A stretch of 64,000 nucleotides of DNA from the NCBI GenBank assembly GCA_963971285.1, contig OZ020261.1:4715983-4779982 (forward strand). Reading direction: 5' to 3'. The notes under the pieces were generated by a model. The model searched no databases. It had not been told where the DNA came from and saw nothing but the letters and a program-made list of their open reading frames with translations. The position numbers and the translations under genes are program-made. Shown here piece by piece: positions 1 through 11,100 of the stretch (position 1 is its first letter; each line of letters opens with the position of its first letter). Source of the stretch: Astropecten irregularis (taxonomy: Eukaryota; Echinodermata; Asteroidea; Paxillosida; Astropectinidae).

Positions 1-10
1 AAAAATCATA

Positions 11-282
11 AAAGAAGGTAGGTTTGCGGTGACACCATGTAATCTCTTCTGTGAGAGTGTGTGGTTCTGAGAAGAACCGTAGGTATTATCTCGACGTTCC
101 AAACAGTGTGCTTTGTTCGTCCTCGGGAGAGTGACTGGTTGCGTGACTTCAATGATGCTGAATATAAGCTGGAAGGATACATTGGAACGTTCGGAACGTC
201 GAGATAATACCACCGGTTCTTCTCAGAACCACACACTCTCACAGAAGAGATTACATGGTGTCATCGCAAACCTACCTTCTTT
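11..282. mobile_element. Foldback element with about 90-bp inverted arms
   Basis: The left arm (11 to about 102) begins AAAGAAGGTAGGTTTGCGGT and the right arm (about 190-282) is its near-perfect reverse complement, ending AACCTACCTTCTTT. The arms share the run of AGAACCACACACTCTCACAG. It is a non-autonomous MITE-type element. Confidence 0.75.
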
Positions 283-1956
283 TAATACTTCCACCATGCG
301 TAGCTTCAAGTCTTACTTACAATCATGGTTTTTTTTTCAAGTAAATGAGCGCATTTGCATGTTGAAGCATATTGGGTAATAATATTTTTTATGTGGTTGT
401 TGTCTTTGTGAAAGCTAGCTACACAGGAGATTGTAATAATATTTATTGTCTGGTAAGATAGTAATGAGTAAAGAAGGATAACAAATACATTGTATACTGT
501 ATGTCTTCTTTTACTGCATTGCAAAATTCAACTGTTAAAGGTACTATCATTGGACTGAGATTCTCAGAGATGACTATTACTGTATCGTTCTTGATATTTG
601 TGCCAATGAATCTGTATTTTTTTGACAAAAAACAAGTATGATATTACCTTTAAATCAAGACTTGAATTATTTAATTTATTTTAATGTTATTCAAAACAAC
701 CATGAAGATTTAATCAAACTGTTGTCACACGATCAAAATGAATGCAAAATCTCCAATTGTGTGATGGGTCGATTTTTTACGAAACCCTATACGATCAATC
801 GTAACTGGAATTACGCAGGGTAACCCATCGTACGAAGGATAACCGTATCCTATTATGAAGGGCTGCAATGCATCACAAGACCTACGATTGAAAGTACGTT
901 ACGATGAGTTTGGTGAAATCGACCCCAGGTGTCTGGCCAAATATCAACAAGTCTGCACAAAATAATAATAGTAAACCGCTTTTATAGCAATCAGCGTGTG
1001 ATATCTCCATGAGCGTATTATCATAGGCCTACCTGTATTAAAGCAATACACTGTAACACTAGAACAGGAGTAACCGAAAGTACAAATATACTCCAGGCCT
1101 TGAACTTCAATAATAAGGGGTCAGCCGGGAACAGCACGAGCCTATTGAAAAGTCACAAAATATAAAATACAAAACATGATCACTCATCCAGCAACAATAT
1201 AAAAACCATGTGACAATAAAGCCGCAGGACAAAAGAAAAGTATCAGTAAAGCAATATTGATCAGAAATGATATGCCCTATTTTGGTGCGAGTGTTATGCA
1301 CAACGTTGCTCTCACTGATGAATACGTGACAAGCTACAAATCGTTTCATTTTCTATGAAAGTGACAAGTTGAAAATGGTTTCATTTTCTACGAAAACGGA
1401 TTGTCAAATTAGAATAAATAAAAATGGATTACAAAGGGAGTACAAATGGAGGCATATGTCATGTAAATACAGCCGAGGCTGATGCACCATGTACATTAAA
1501 GGTACAGTACGTGATTTACGTATAACTTTCAGGATATGAAGAAGGTGCTGGTACAAACAAACCGCTAACATATTCCGCCTGAAATGCTGTATTTATTCAG
1601 AAATTAGTCAAACAAAGACCGAAAACAGTTTTGATCTTGGGGTAAGATCAAAACCATTCTTCATGTTTTATAAGAAAAAATTGAGTTGGGTTTTTGCTAT
1701 TTTCTCGTGACTCAGATGTCCGATTGAGCTCAAATTTTGAGCTCAAAGTGTGAGTGCTGTTCTGTTGACCTTTACCCATAATGTATCATACCTTTAAGAC
1801 CAAAATATGGTCAAGAACTTAAGAGAGACCAGTCTTGTCCTTATAGGGACTTTATGTTCAAAGTTGCCCTAGGACTTAATATAAAATAATGTTTGCTTAT
1901 TCATGGAATTATATCAAAGATCACGGGAAGCTAAACATAATTATCAGTATAATAAA

Positions 1957-2240
1957 ATAACCGAGGATGGGACCTTAAGTGAGACATTCCCATACTAGGA
2001 TCGTGCACAAACTTTACTTACCTATTTCTAAACATCCTCCAAACCAATGAACTTGAAATTGACATGTGCTCATATTCAGAACATTCTCTGTCTTCTATTT
2101 AAATATGGATAGCACAAATATGTCTTTAAAAGGTAGCTGGTACCATAGGGAGACATCACAAAGTCTCTCTAAGTCCCGATGTCTCCCCAATGTCCACGTT
2201 TAGACAGTTTATATGCGTCTCCCTTATACCCCATTTGTAA
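1957..2240 (+). mobile_element. ATAACCGAGGATGGGACC repeat, copy 1
   Basis: It shares long stretches with 14,984-15,235, including GGGAGAC...TCTCCCTAA blocks, and with the inverted pair at 24,887-25,505. No coding capacity. Probably a non-autonomous transposon. Confidence 0.6.
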
Positions 2241-2347
2241 TTATACACAGATGTTTGTTCTAATTAGATACCTCCCCTGACAGCTTTAAAGTCAGAATAA
2301 TTTAGCAGCTGGTAATTAGCATTTTTTTAAAATGTTATTCGCAAAAG

Positions 2348-2554
2348 GTAACCGGAAAATGAAAGGCATACGGGAGGCCCTGCTGCAAGAACTAACAGAA
2401 GGGGATGAGAATGCACCCGACTATGACTCTGCTCGTCGATACTGCGGCCAGTTCCTCCACATGGCACAGAGCTTCTACGCCAATACAAACTGGATTGAGT
2501 TCAACAGAAACATGCACAGCGAGCCGGATGCTATACGAACATTGCCTGGATTAG
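2348..2554 (+). CDS. VWA7-like exon: N-terminal region
   Basis: The frame reads an acidic helical stretch with ARRYCGQFLHMAQSFYANTN followed by WIEFN. This matches the part of VWA7 proteins just before the cysteine linker, where aromatic and Asn/Trp residues are conserved. It ends in phase 1 at a GTATGT donor. The left edge is uncertain: AG at 2346-2347 keeps phase 1, but an upstream AG at 2318-2319 is also open in frame. An in-frame ATG at 2332 is probably intronic rather than the true start. Confidence 0.7.
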
Positions 2555-5500
2555 GTATGTACCATGCTTCATATCATACTGCTATAATAATTATACCGGT
2601 GCATCCGTCCTCATTCGAAGCAGTGGGTGTTTACGAAACGGAGGCTTAGGCTCAGGCTCAGGCTCAGGCTCAAGCTCTGGCATACATACTGAAAATATAG
2701 TTTGTGGTTTTTCATACACGGGTTTACACCATGGCAGCCATCTTAGATTTTCATCGCAACTTGAAAACGAGGCACTTCCACTCATGCGCACTTTCCGAAG
2801 TGTAAGCCCGTCCATTGTCGAAGACAATACACGGGTTTACACTTCGGCGGTTTTGATCGCGACTTCGAAACGAGGCACTACCACGCATGCGCTTTTTTAG
2901 AAGTGTAAACCCGTGTATTGAAGCTGAAACTCTGTTTTCCTTTTCATACCAGAGAAAATACTGCTATAATATACCTTATTCACGGTGCATCCGTCCTCAT
3001 TCGAAGCAGTGGGCGTTTTAATATGAAACGGAGGCTTAGGCTCAGGCTCCAGCTCTGGCATCCATATGCTGAAAAAATAGATTGTGGTGTTTCATTGAAG
3101 CTGAAACTCTGTTTTCCTTTTCATACCAGAGAATATACTTCAGAACCGCAGCCAAAAGCCTCTATTTTGGTACCCGTTATTTCAGAATGGATTCACGAAA
3201 TGAAGCCGGAGCCTGAGACGGAGCCTGGGCCTCCGTTTCGTAAACGCCCATAGTAATCAATTCGAATCTTGGATTTTCAAATAGTCCGGTACCAGTTTTC
3301 TTTTTAGAATTGGTTTGAATCTTTTCCAACGGGTATACATATAGGAAGGTGACAACAATGGATGTACAATGAATAAGGCATACAGCTGCAGTTACCGAGC
3401 ATTCCAATAGTATGCGACAAATGCTATTATATCATTCACGTGCAAATTATATCATAATTGATTATATTTATATAATGTTTATAAAATTATTTTATCTTAT
3501 CAAGTCATCTTTCTTAATGCAATCACTATTAAAATAATGTTGCGAATTTTGTTGAAGGCTAACACAATTGAGCTTCATCCCTTCGTTAAAATGGCAGTCA
3601 TCTGTAAAAAGAAATATCCAAGTCCCCTAAGTCTTGCATCCACCAAATTGAATTCAAAACACAATTGTTACCCTGTTTTAAAACATTCGCCAATTTTTCA
3701 GGGATTTCTGATGAACTTCCTGTGCCTCAGAGCCCAGATAACGTGGATATGTGCCTGAACTGCCCCAGATCTAATATCGAGTAAGTATCCTACACAGTAA
3801 GTTATCATACAGAGCTGAAATAATATGACCTGGGAGTACATGTATAATGCAGAAACCTAGTCTATGTCGGCCCTTTCTGAGGGCGCTTTTTCTATTGGGA
3901 GAAATCTCAAGTTCGTACGATGCATCGTTTTAAAGCTAGCATGTGATATCTGATTAAGGTCATTCACCGCAACTTCAGATACATCTCTTTGCTAAAACAG
4001 AAACATACAATATGAATTGTGTAACACAAGATACACCCTTTTGCCCTACAGATCATTGGCAGGGAGTTTACGTAACATAAATGTACACCCTTTTGCCAAG
4101 ACAATGCATTCTATATGACCAATGCTAACTTGACATACACCCTTTTGCCAAAAATGTGTTGATATGGTCAACATTGATTGTGCAGTCAAAAGGGAGTATC
4201 GACTTTAAAATGCCTCTAATGTGAAAAATAATCATAGAAAATGGGTGAAACATAAAATGTACTTTCTGTATGTCATAAATATTTATTTCAGCAACTTTTC
4301 CCCTGAATTAAATTGGCCAGAAAAAAGTGGTACTAGACAGAATATCCAAAGCCGTTTTTCTCAAAACATGATTTTTCGAGATACACCCTTTTGCCAAGAT
4401 AGGGACGATGTGATAGACGCACTCGCCATACAGCGAGCAAGCGTCTATCATTTGCGTGCAGATTTCCTGATTAATTATGCAAACCAACCCAGCACTGACC
4501 TCTCTAAGTTTTGACCATTCAGGGGGCATCTACTATCATACCGTTCGGCCGAGCGCGTCTATCACGACGATAGCTGCTGCCGCGCGGACGCGCGAAATTG
4601 ACCAATCAACATCATCCGTCACGATTCCGACGGTAATGTTCTAAAAACAGATCTGATTGGTTGATGTGCCGCGTTGCATAAAATTTGCATGCACGCATGT
4701 ATCAGACTAGACTGGTTCCCGTTCCCTACAGTAGTCTCCTGACGTCTATCGTCACTCAAATGTAGGGACCGGTAGCGGGTAATGAATAGTGTCAGAATTC
4801 CTCCACTCTTATGTTAATGAGCTCCCATAATGCAACGGGGTTCTTTAAGTCTGATTCCCAGACCCAAAACATTGTATTCATACAGTACAGTTACGAGACC
4901 TGTCTAAAGCTTGCCGCGTATTCAGCCGCGTATTCCAAAACCTCGAATCCATGCAACAAAAGAGATTTAAAAATGCATAATCTTTTGAAACAAAATGCCA
5001 GTTTCAAACAAAGTGTACCAAATATGCTTTATTTAGATCGATTTTTGTATTAATGGATCAGGAAGACCAGGTCCCTGGGCACACTTAATTTCCGTACTGG
5101 CTAATTCCAATCACTAATTAGTGACTAATTAATCAATTGAAAATACCCCAATTTTCGGCCTTTATTCAACACATGCGGTTATTCAGAAGAAAGGTGTCAC
5201 TTTCAAACAAAGTGTACCAAATATGCTTTATCTAAATCGAATTTTCATCAATGGATCATGAAAACCATGTCCCTGGGCACACTTAATTTCCGTACTGGCT
5301 AATTCCAATGACTAATTAACGACTAATTAATCGATTGAAAATACCCCAATTTCCCGCAATTATTCAACACGTCTAAAAAAGGTATATGCGGTTATTCAGA
5401 AGAAAGGTGTCACTTTCAAACAAAGTGTACCGTGCTTTATCTAAATCGAATTTTTATAATAATAATAATAAAAATAATAATATATAATTCTTGTATAGCG

Positions 5501-8066
5501 CCAAATCCGTCAAAATTGACGCTCAAGGCGCTTCACAGAAATAAAAACAATCATTTAGAATTAAACAACAACCTTAAAAACTCATGAGGACCATGAGTTT
5601 AATTCCTATCACTATCTTTTTGCTTTTGAGGGGGTTACTACGTCCATGATGATAGTCAAAATTTATAATAATTAAACATGCAGCTGCATACTATGGCATA
5701 CTGACCGTCACGCATGGGACACGACTTGTGATCATCTTACACGTGCGCACACAAAAGTTGTAAACACTATATCTATAAATAGAAACACTTTTGTGCGCAT
5801 GCGCAGACCTGACCCAATCAGGAGCCTTCATTTACTACTAGCTACCTGTCCCTATATATTTTATGTATTGGGACGGGAACCAGTCTAGTATCAGACGTTC
5901 TTACGTAATGACACGGAGAAGAACGAGTGATACTCAGACTAGCAGAAACCAGGCTACCTCTGCTCAAGATTGGCACATTTTCTTTTAGTTTGAGTGCTGT
6001 AGAATCCAATACCTTAAATTAATGAAGAGACGTTCAGCTGAAGAAGAATTATTGAAATATACATTTAGCAGGTGTCAAAACAACAGCATTTAGCCTGAAG
6101 AAACAGTGATTTTACAAGTTCCATTAAGTCTTATTATATGATAGTCTTATATGCCTGACTTGGTTTTATTGCTATATTTCTCATATACCTCAATACAAAT
6201 TTACTTCTCAACATAACTCTTAAGTTTATCAGCTGAATGCCGATGCTTCTCATTTTGTTGATAATGTAAATTTGCAGCTTCATTTTGAATGTTGGGTTGA
6301 GGTATTTTTATGATGACCATTGAAGTATAACTAGTATTTTTGGGGGGCATAGGTGGCAAAGTGCGTTAGGCACTCGCCTCTCACCAATGTGGCCCGGGTT
6401 CGATCCCAGCTTGGGTCATATGTGAGTAGAGTTGTGCGTTTTGTTCTCTCCTATGCTTCGAGGGTTTTTTCTCCGGGTTCTCCGGTTTTCCTCCTCCACA
6501 AAACCCAAATACTTTCGATCTTAAGCAGTGCTTCGTGATCATTTATGGGTTGATGTGGCTGGCTGCCAAAGGGCGCCCATGAAAGCCTGCTTCTCGGTCA
6601 CGTGTAGTACCATCCTTCATAATTAGCTGTTTCGCATGCGGCGGAACAGCTTTTGTTTTTGTTATTTTTTTTTTTCTTCTTTCCTTTTTTTTTTTTTTTT
6701 TTTTCTTTTTCCACTTTTTTCCCATAGACTTAACACAGGGGTTTTCTAAGAGCCACTTCTACCATTATGCCAATTCCGATCAACTTTATACTTGGCACAT
6801 AGTTAGACCATCACCCCGAATAGTGTCCCGCGTAAGTACGTCATCGTGACGTCATCACGTGCACAATTACGTCATCATAAAAGTGCAAATTTTAGGGCTC
6901 TTTATCTCCGGAACGGCAAGTCCGATGCAACTCAAATTTGGTATGCAGGTATATGGGGACGTGTTCTAGACAAAAATTGCAGTCACGTGTCGATGACGTC
7001 ATCGTGTGATTTTATACGAATTATTCAATTTTTGGACCTTTTCTTTATATCTCCTGAACGACAAATCGCAATTTCGAAATTCTTTCGGTAAAATGTTTGT
7101 TATGTTACAGGCATATGCCACAAAATACCAAAAAGTGGTGACGTCATGATGACGTCATCAAAAAGCCGATTTTCTGATTCCCATATAAGGGAATACCCGA
7201 TGGTGATGAATCTTGGTGGATAGGTAGGGAATGGTACTAGTATCCTAAATCTGAAGTGACGTCACGATGACGTCATCGGCTGATTTTTTATTGATTTTTG
7301 AATAATTAATTTTGCCATTTTTTCACGGAAACACATAGAAGCGAATATCCGATCGAAATTAAACTTGGTGGGTAGGTAGGAAATGGTACTTGTATCCCTT
7401 ATGTGAAGTGACGTCACGATGACGTCATCGATTGAATTTTTATTGATTTTTTTTAATCATTAATTTTGCCATTTAGAGTCAAACATAACACAAAACACGG
7501 GCCTTGGAAATTCTTGGACCAGTAGACTCTGCCATTTCTGTGTTTCTCATGGTCGTGTGTATGTACATGTACCTTTATGTATATTTATGGACGAGTGACG
7601 ACGCTCCTTATAGTTGTTTACGACAATTAAAACACCGCAATTTCTCTGTACTGGGACAATTGCGTTCATGTTTGTTTTTCATATTATTTATAAAAACATA
7701 CGCGAAACAGCTCAGTGTTTGTCAACAAACACATCTAGTTCATATTGTAATTGCTGGGAACCTCCGGAAAACAGTGTGTGTTTTACTGAGCAGGTAAACC
7801 CAGGGTAAACAAAAAATAAATGAATTACTGTTTTGAAGTAAGCAAAATGAGATTTCTCGTTTGTTTGATAGACCCGAGTACCTGAATTGTTCTAATAATC
7901 TCCGGCCATATGTCAACTATCTAACCGGTGGGTATCGAGATAATCAAGATATACGCAAACCAGGTAAGACTACAGAAATCTAATACATGATACGAGAAAT
8001 CGGAATCCATTTTCATGGCTCTCTCCTTACTGCAGAATTCTCCACTTATCTTCCGCATTCATCATT

Positions 8067-8137
<71 letters not shown>

Positions 8138-11100
8138 ATACATTTATGTCAACGTTAATTATGTTAATGATACATGTTTTGTTTTACATAATCAAATTGA
8201 CAATGCATAATCAGAGCTTTATACAATATTCAAATAATTACAGTAAACATTGAAGGCAACATTCACGACCGTGATCGTGATGAAGCAAAAGCATTTGTTC
8301 CCCAAACCTATGGACAGACAAGACAAAAATGTCAGCCATACATGTAAAGACAGAACACTATACAGGTGCAAGACAGCATAAATCAAAAAACATTTCCCTA
8401 TAGCCTTAATTTAGTATGCAGTTGACGCAAATTTGCGAGCCGAGTAAGCAGGAAATGTAAGTGCACAATTGGATAATGCTTGCTCATCCTTGATCTCTAA
8501 AGCACTACATTTTCGCGTATGTGAGCGCTGATACCCTTGCGGTAAGCATGGTCATGAAATTGGGCCATGCATGGTCATCATGCATGCCCTTAAGACAACG
8601 CATGACTTTTCTTCATAGAAACCTGGTGCAAAAAAGTCACATTAATGTGAAATCTTCATTTAGTCCAATTAAATTAACTTCTACTGTTTAAAACCATACT
8701 AAGCTTTAATATGCAAGTAGAAAGCCTATCCACAGGTTCTCTACCTGTCTAAGTACTATCCACCTATCTAAAACATTTTTTTTCAGTTTTGATACCTTTG
8801 TCAGGGTAGCCCGATTTACATCCTTGTCAAACTTGTTGATGCACTGCTTTCTTTTCAATCAATTATCATGCACAAAAAGTAGTATTCAGTTCCTATTACT
8901 TGTGTATATAACACTGGACAAGCCTTATAATTAACCTACTGTCACTGTCATCTACTATAACCATCTCATCTAGGCTCCTACTTGTGTTTCATCACCAGCT
9001 GCTGAATCTGGGAGCACCGCCGGGAAGTGTTCTCACGGTGGCTTTTATGATACGTCCAGACTGAGGGTAGGTAAAGGTGGAATCAACAAGGAGTCCTCAA
9101 GCAGACTCTTATCTCCACATAATACACTTCATAGACAGGCTGCGCTGACTGCACTTCAGGCCACGGAGGATTTTTTCTACCATCCAGGTTTGTGTATAAT
9201 TCCATATGGACTGAGACTGCCCTGTCTAGTTTCGCTGTAATTTTGCTATGACCTGCTTTAGTTTGCCATTCCTTACTTCACCTGACATTGCAATCAATAG
9301 CCTAGCCTGCACTTTCCTGCCCTGCCCTAGCCTAGCCAGCCCTGCCCTGCCCTAGCCTAACCAGCCCTGCCCTGCCCTGCCCAAGCCTAGCCAAGCCTAG
9401 CCTAGCCAGCCCTGCCCTGCCCTGCCCTGCCCTGCCCTGCCCTGCCCTGCCCTGCCCTGCCCTAGCCTAACCAGCCCTGCCCTGCCCTGCCCTGCCCTGC
9501 CCTGCGCTGCCCTGCCCTGCCCTGCCCTGCCCTGCCCTGGCCTGCCCTGCCCAAGCCTAGCCTAGCATAGCATAGCCTAGCCTAGCCTAGCCTAGCCTAG
9601 CCTAGCCAGCCCTGCCCTGCCCTGCCCTGCCCTGCCCTTCCCTGCCCTGCCCTGCCCTGCCCTGCCCTGCCCTGCCCTGCCCTGCCCTGCCCTGCCCTGC
9701 CCTGCCCTGCCCTGCCCTGCCCTGCCCTGCCCTGCCCTGCCCTGCCCTGCCCTGCCCTGCCCTGCCCTGCCCTGCCCTGCCCAGCCCTGACCTGCCCTGC
9801 CCTGCCTTCTCTTGCCTTTCAGTGAATTACCATCTTATGCCTTACCTTATTTCACCATGACCTTAATGACCCTAAACTTGTCTCCTAATTTCCCCTTCTA
9901 GCAAATACATGTACTCTTTCCTCCCTCCTTTCCTCTTCCTCCTCATTCAATTCCTTTGCTTATATTCCTGATGCATTTTCGTCATGTTTGTGTCCTAGAA
10001 ATTGGCTTATACAATCTAATCGGTGAAAAGAAGTTTCGGAAGCTGCTCAATCTTGATATTGGGACGTCGCTGACCTTCGTAATAGACACTACAGGGAGTA
10101 TGTCCGACGAGATACAAGCTGTTAAAGACGAGACAATCAATATTGTGAACAGATATCGGAACACCTGCTTTGCAGCCTCCAAATATGTTGTTGTACCATT
10201 CAGCGACCCAGGTATGATTTGTATGTTTTGAGATATTTCTTGAGAAAAAGAAGTAAAGGCCTAATACTAGAATCAGACACACGTCAATTGACACTTTTCT
10301 TTCGAAATTACCATTTTTACAGGAAGGGTGCGGCTCTCCATAACATAGGCAACTCATCTTGAAGATCAAATCCACTTTTAAAATGGTTTAGAAAGATATT
10401 TTTTGCTTTAAGTTAGGAAGGCATGATGCGTTTCCATCCTAGCAGGATCTTTCCCAAAGGCTATATGACAAACTACACAAACATGCAAGTGAAAGAAGCA
10501 TACATAAATGGATCAGAGGATATGGACAAAGGGAAGGGGGTGGTATGAGAGTCAGGGTGGGTAAGATAGGTCAGACAAAGGACACAAACATTTTGGCCGA
10601 TGTGCAGTCTGCAGCAGCATACATAAATGGATCAGAGGATATGGACAAAGGGAAGGGGGTGGTATGAGAGTCAGGGTGGGTAAGATATGTCAGACAAAGG
10701 GTGGGGGTCAGATAGGCAAGATCAAAGGTTACAAACTACTAGGGTGGGAAAGAGTGGTGCGGGGGGTTAGGGATAAACAAAGGAGTTAATTAGAGGATTG
10801 GAGATCAAGTTCGGCAAGAGGGAGGAGAGGAATGCAAAAAGCAGGAGGGATTAGAGAGTACCTGTGGATGAATGAAAAGGAGATAAGCAAACAAGAATAT
10901 TATTCATTGCCTTCCTGGAGGTTTAGTCCGTTCGGATGAATAGTTCGTAATTTCTTAATCCAAGCTTTCTCCCTGCTCAGCCGGACCAAGTCCCTGCGGT
11001 GGCCAAGATCCTGCTATAGGATCGAAACGCGTCAGGCCCTCCTAACGTAAAGCATTTTATATATTTCAGGTCATTTTGGCCGATGACTATTCTGCAGCAG

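Larger units (their letters stand above)
1..2347. other. Left-edge intron or intergenic DNA with repeats
   Basis: No exon is recognised. It holds a foldback element (11-282), a short TTAA-MITE derivative (about 536-655), a fragment related to 21,850-22,080 (about 1,590-1,800) and a copy of the ATAACCGAGGATGGGACC repeat (about 1957-2240). Confidence 0.5.
4700..5894. mobile_element. 1.2-kb element with TATCAGACTAGACTGGTTCC inverted ends
   Basis: The left end (4700-4726) reads TATCAGACTAGACTGGTTCC and the right end (about 5870-5894) is its reverse complement with a small difference. It has no transposase and contains an internal tandem repeat, so it is non-autonomous. Confidence 0.55.
3781..8973. 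other. 5.2-kb intron with repeats
   Basis: Between the CxxC and KCSHGG exons. It contains the TACACCCTTTTGCC repeats, a TIR element with an internal tandem repeat, a SINE, TGACGTCA repeats and a TCA microsatellite. One small VWA7 exon should lie here but I could not identify it. Confidence 0.6.

Noticed and set aside
4032-4149. CRISPR-like array
   Set aside because: The repeat is only 14 bp, there are three regular copies, and the DNA is eukaryotic with no cas genes.
7987-8253. Poly-serine frame
   Set aside because: Translation of the TCA microsatellite, with no other coding sign.
9982-10375. Minus-strand frames opposite the first VWA exon
   Set aside because: The plus frame has clear splice sites and MIDAS residues; these are shadows.
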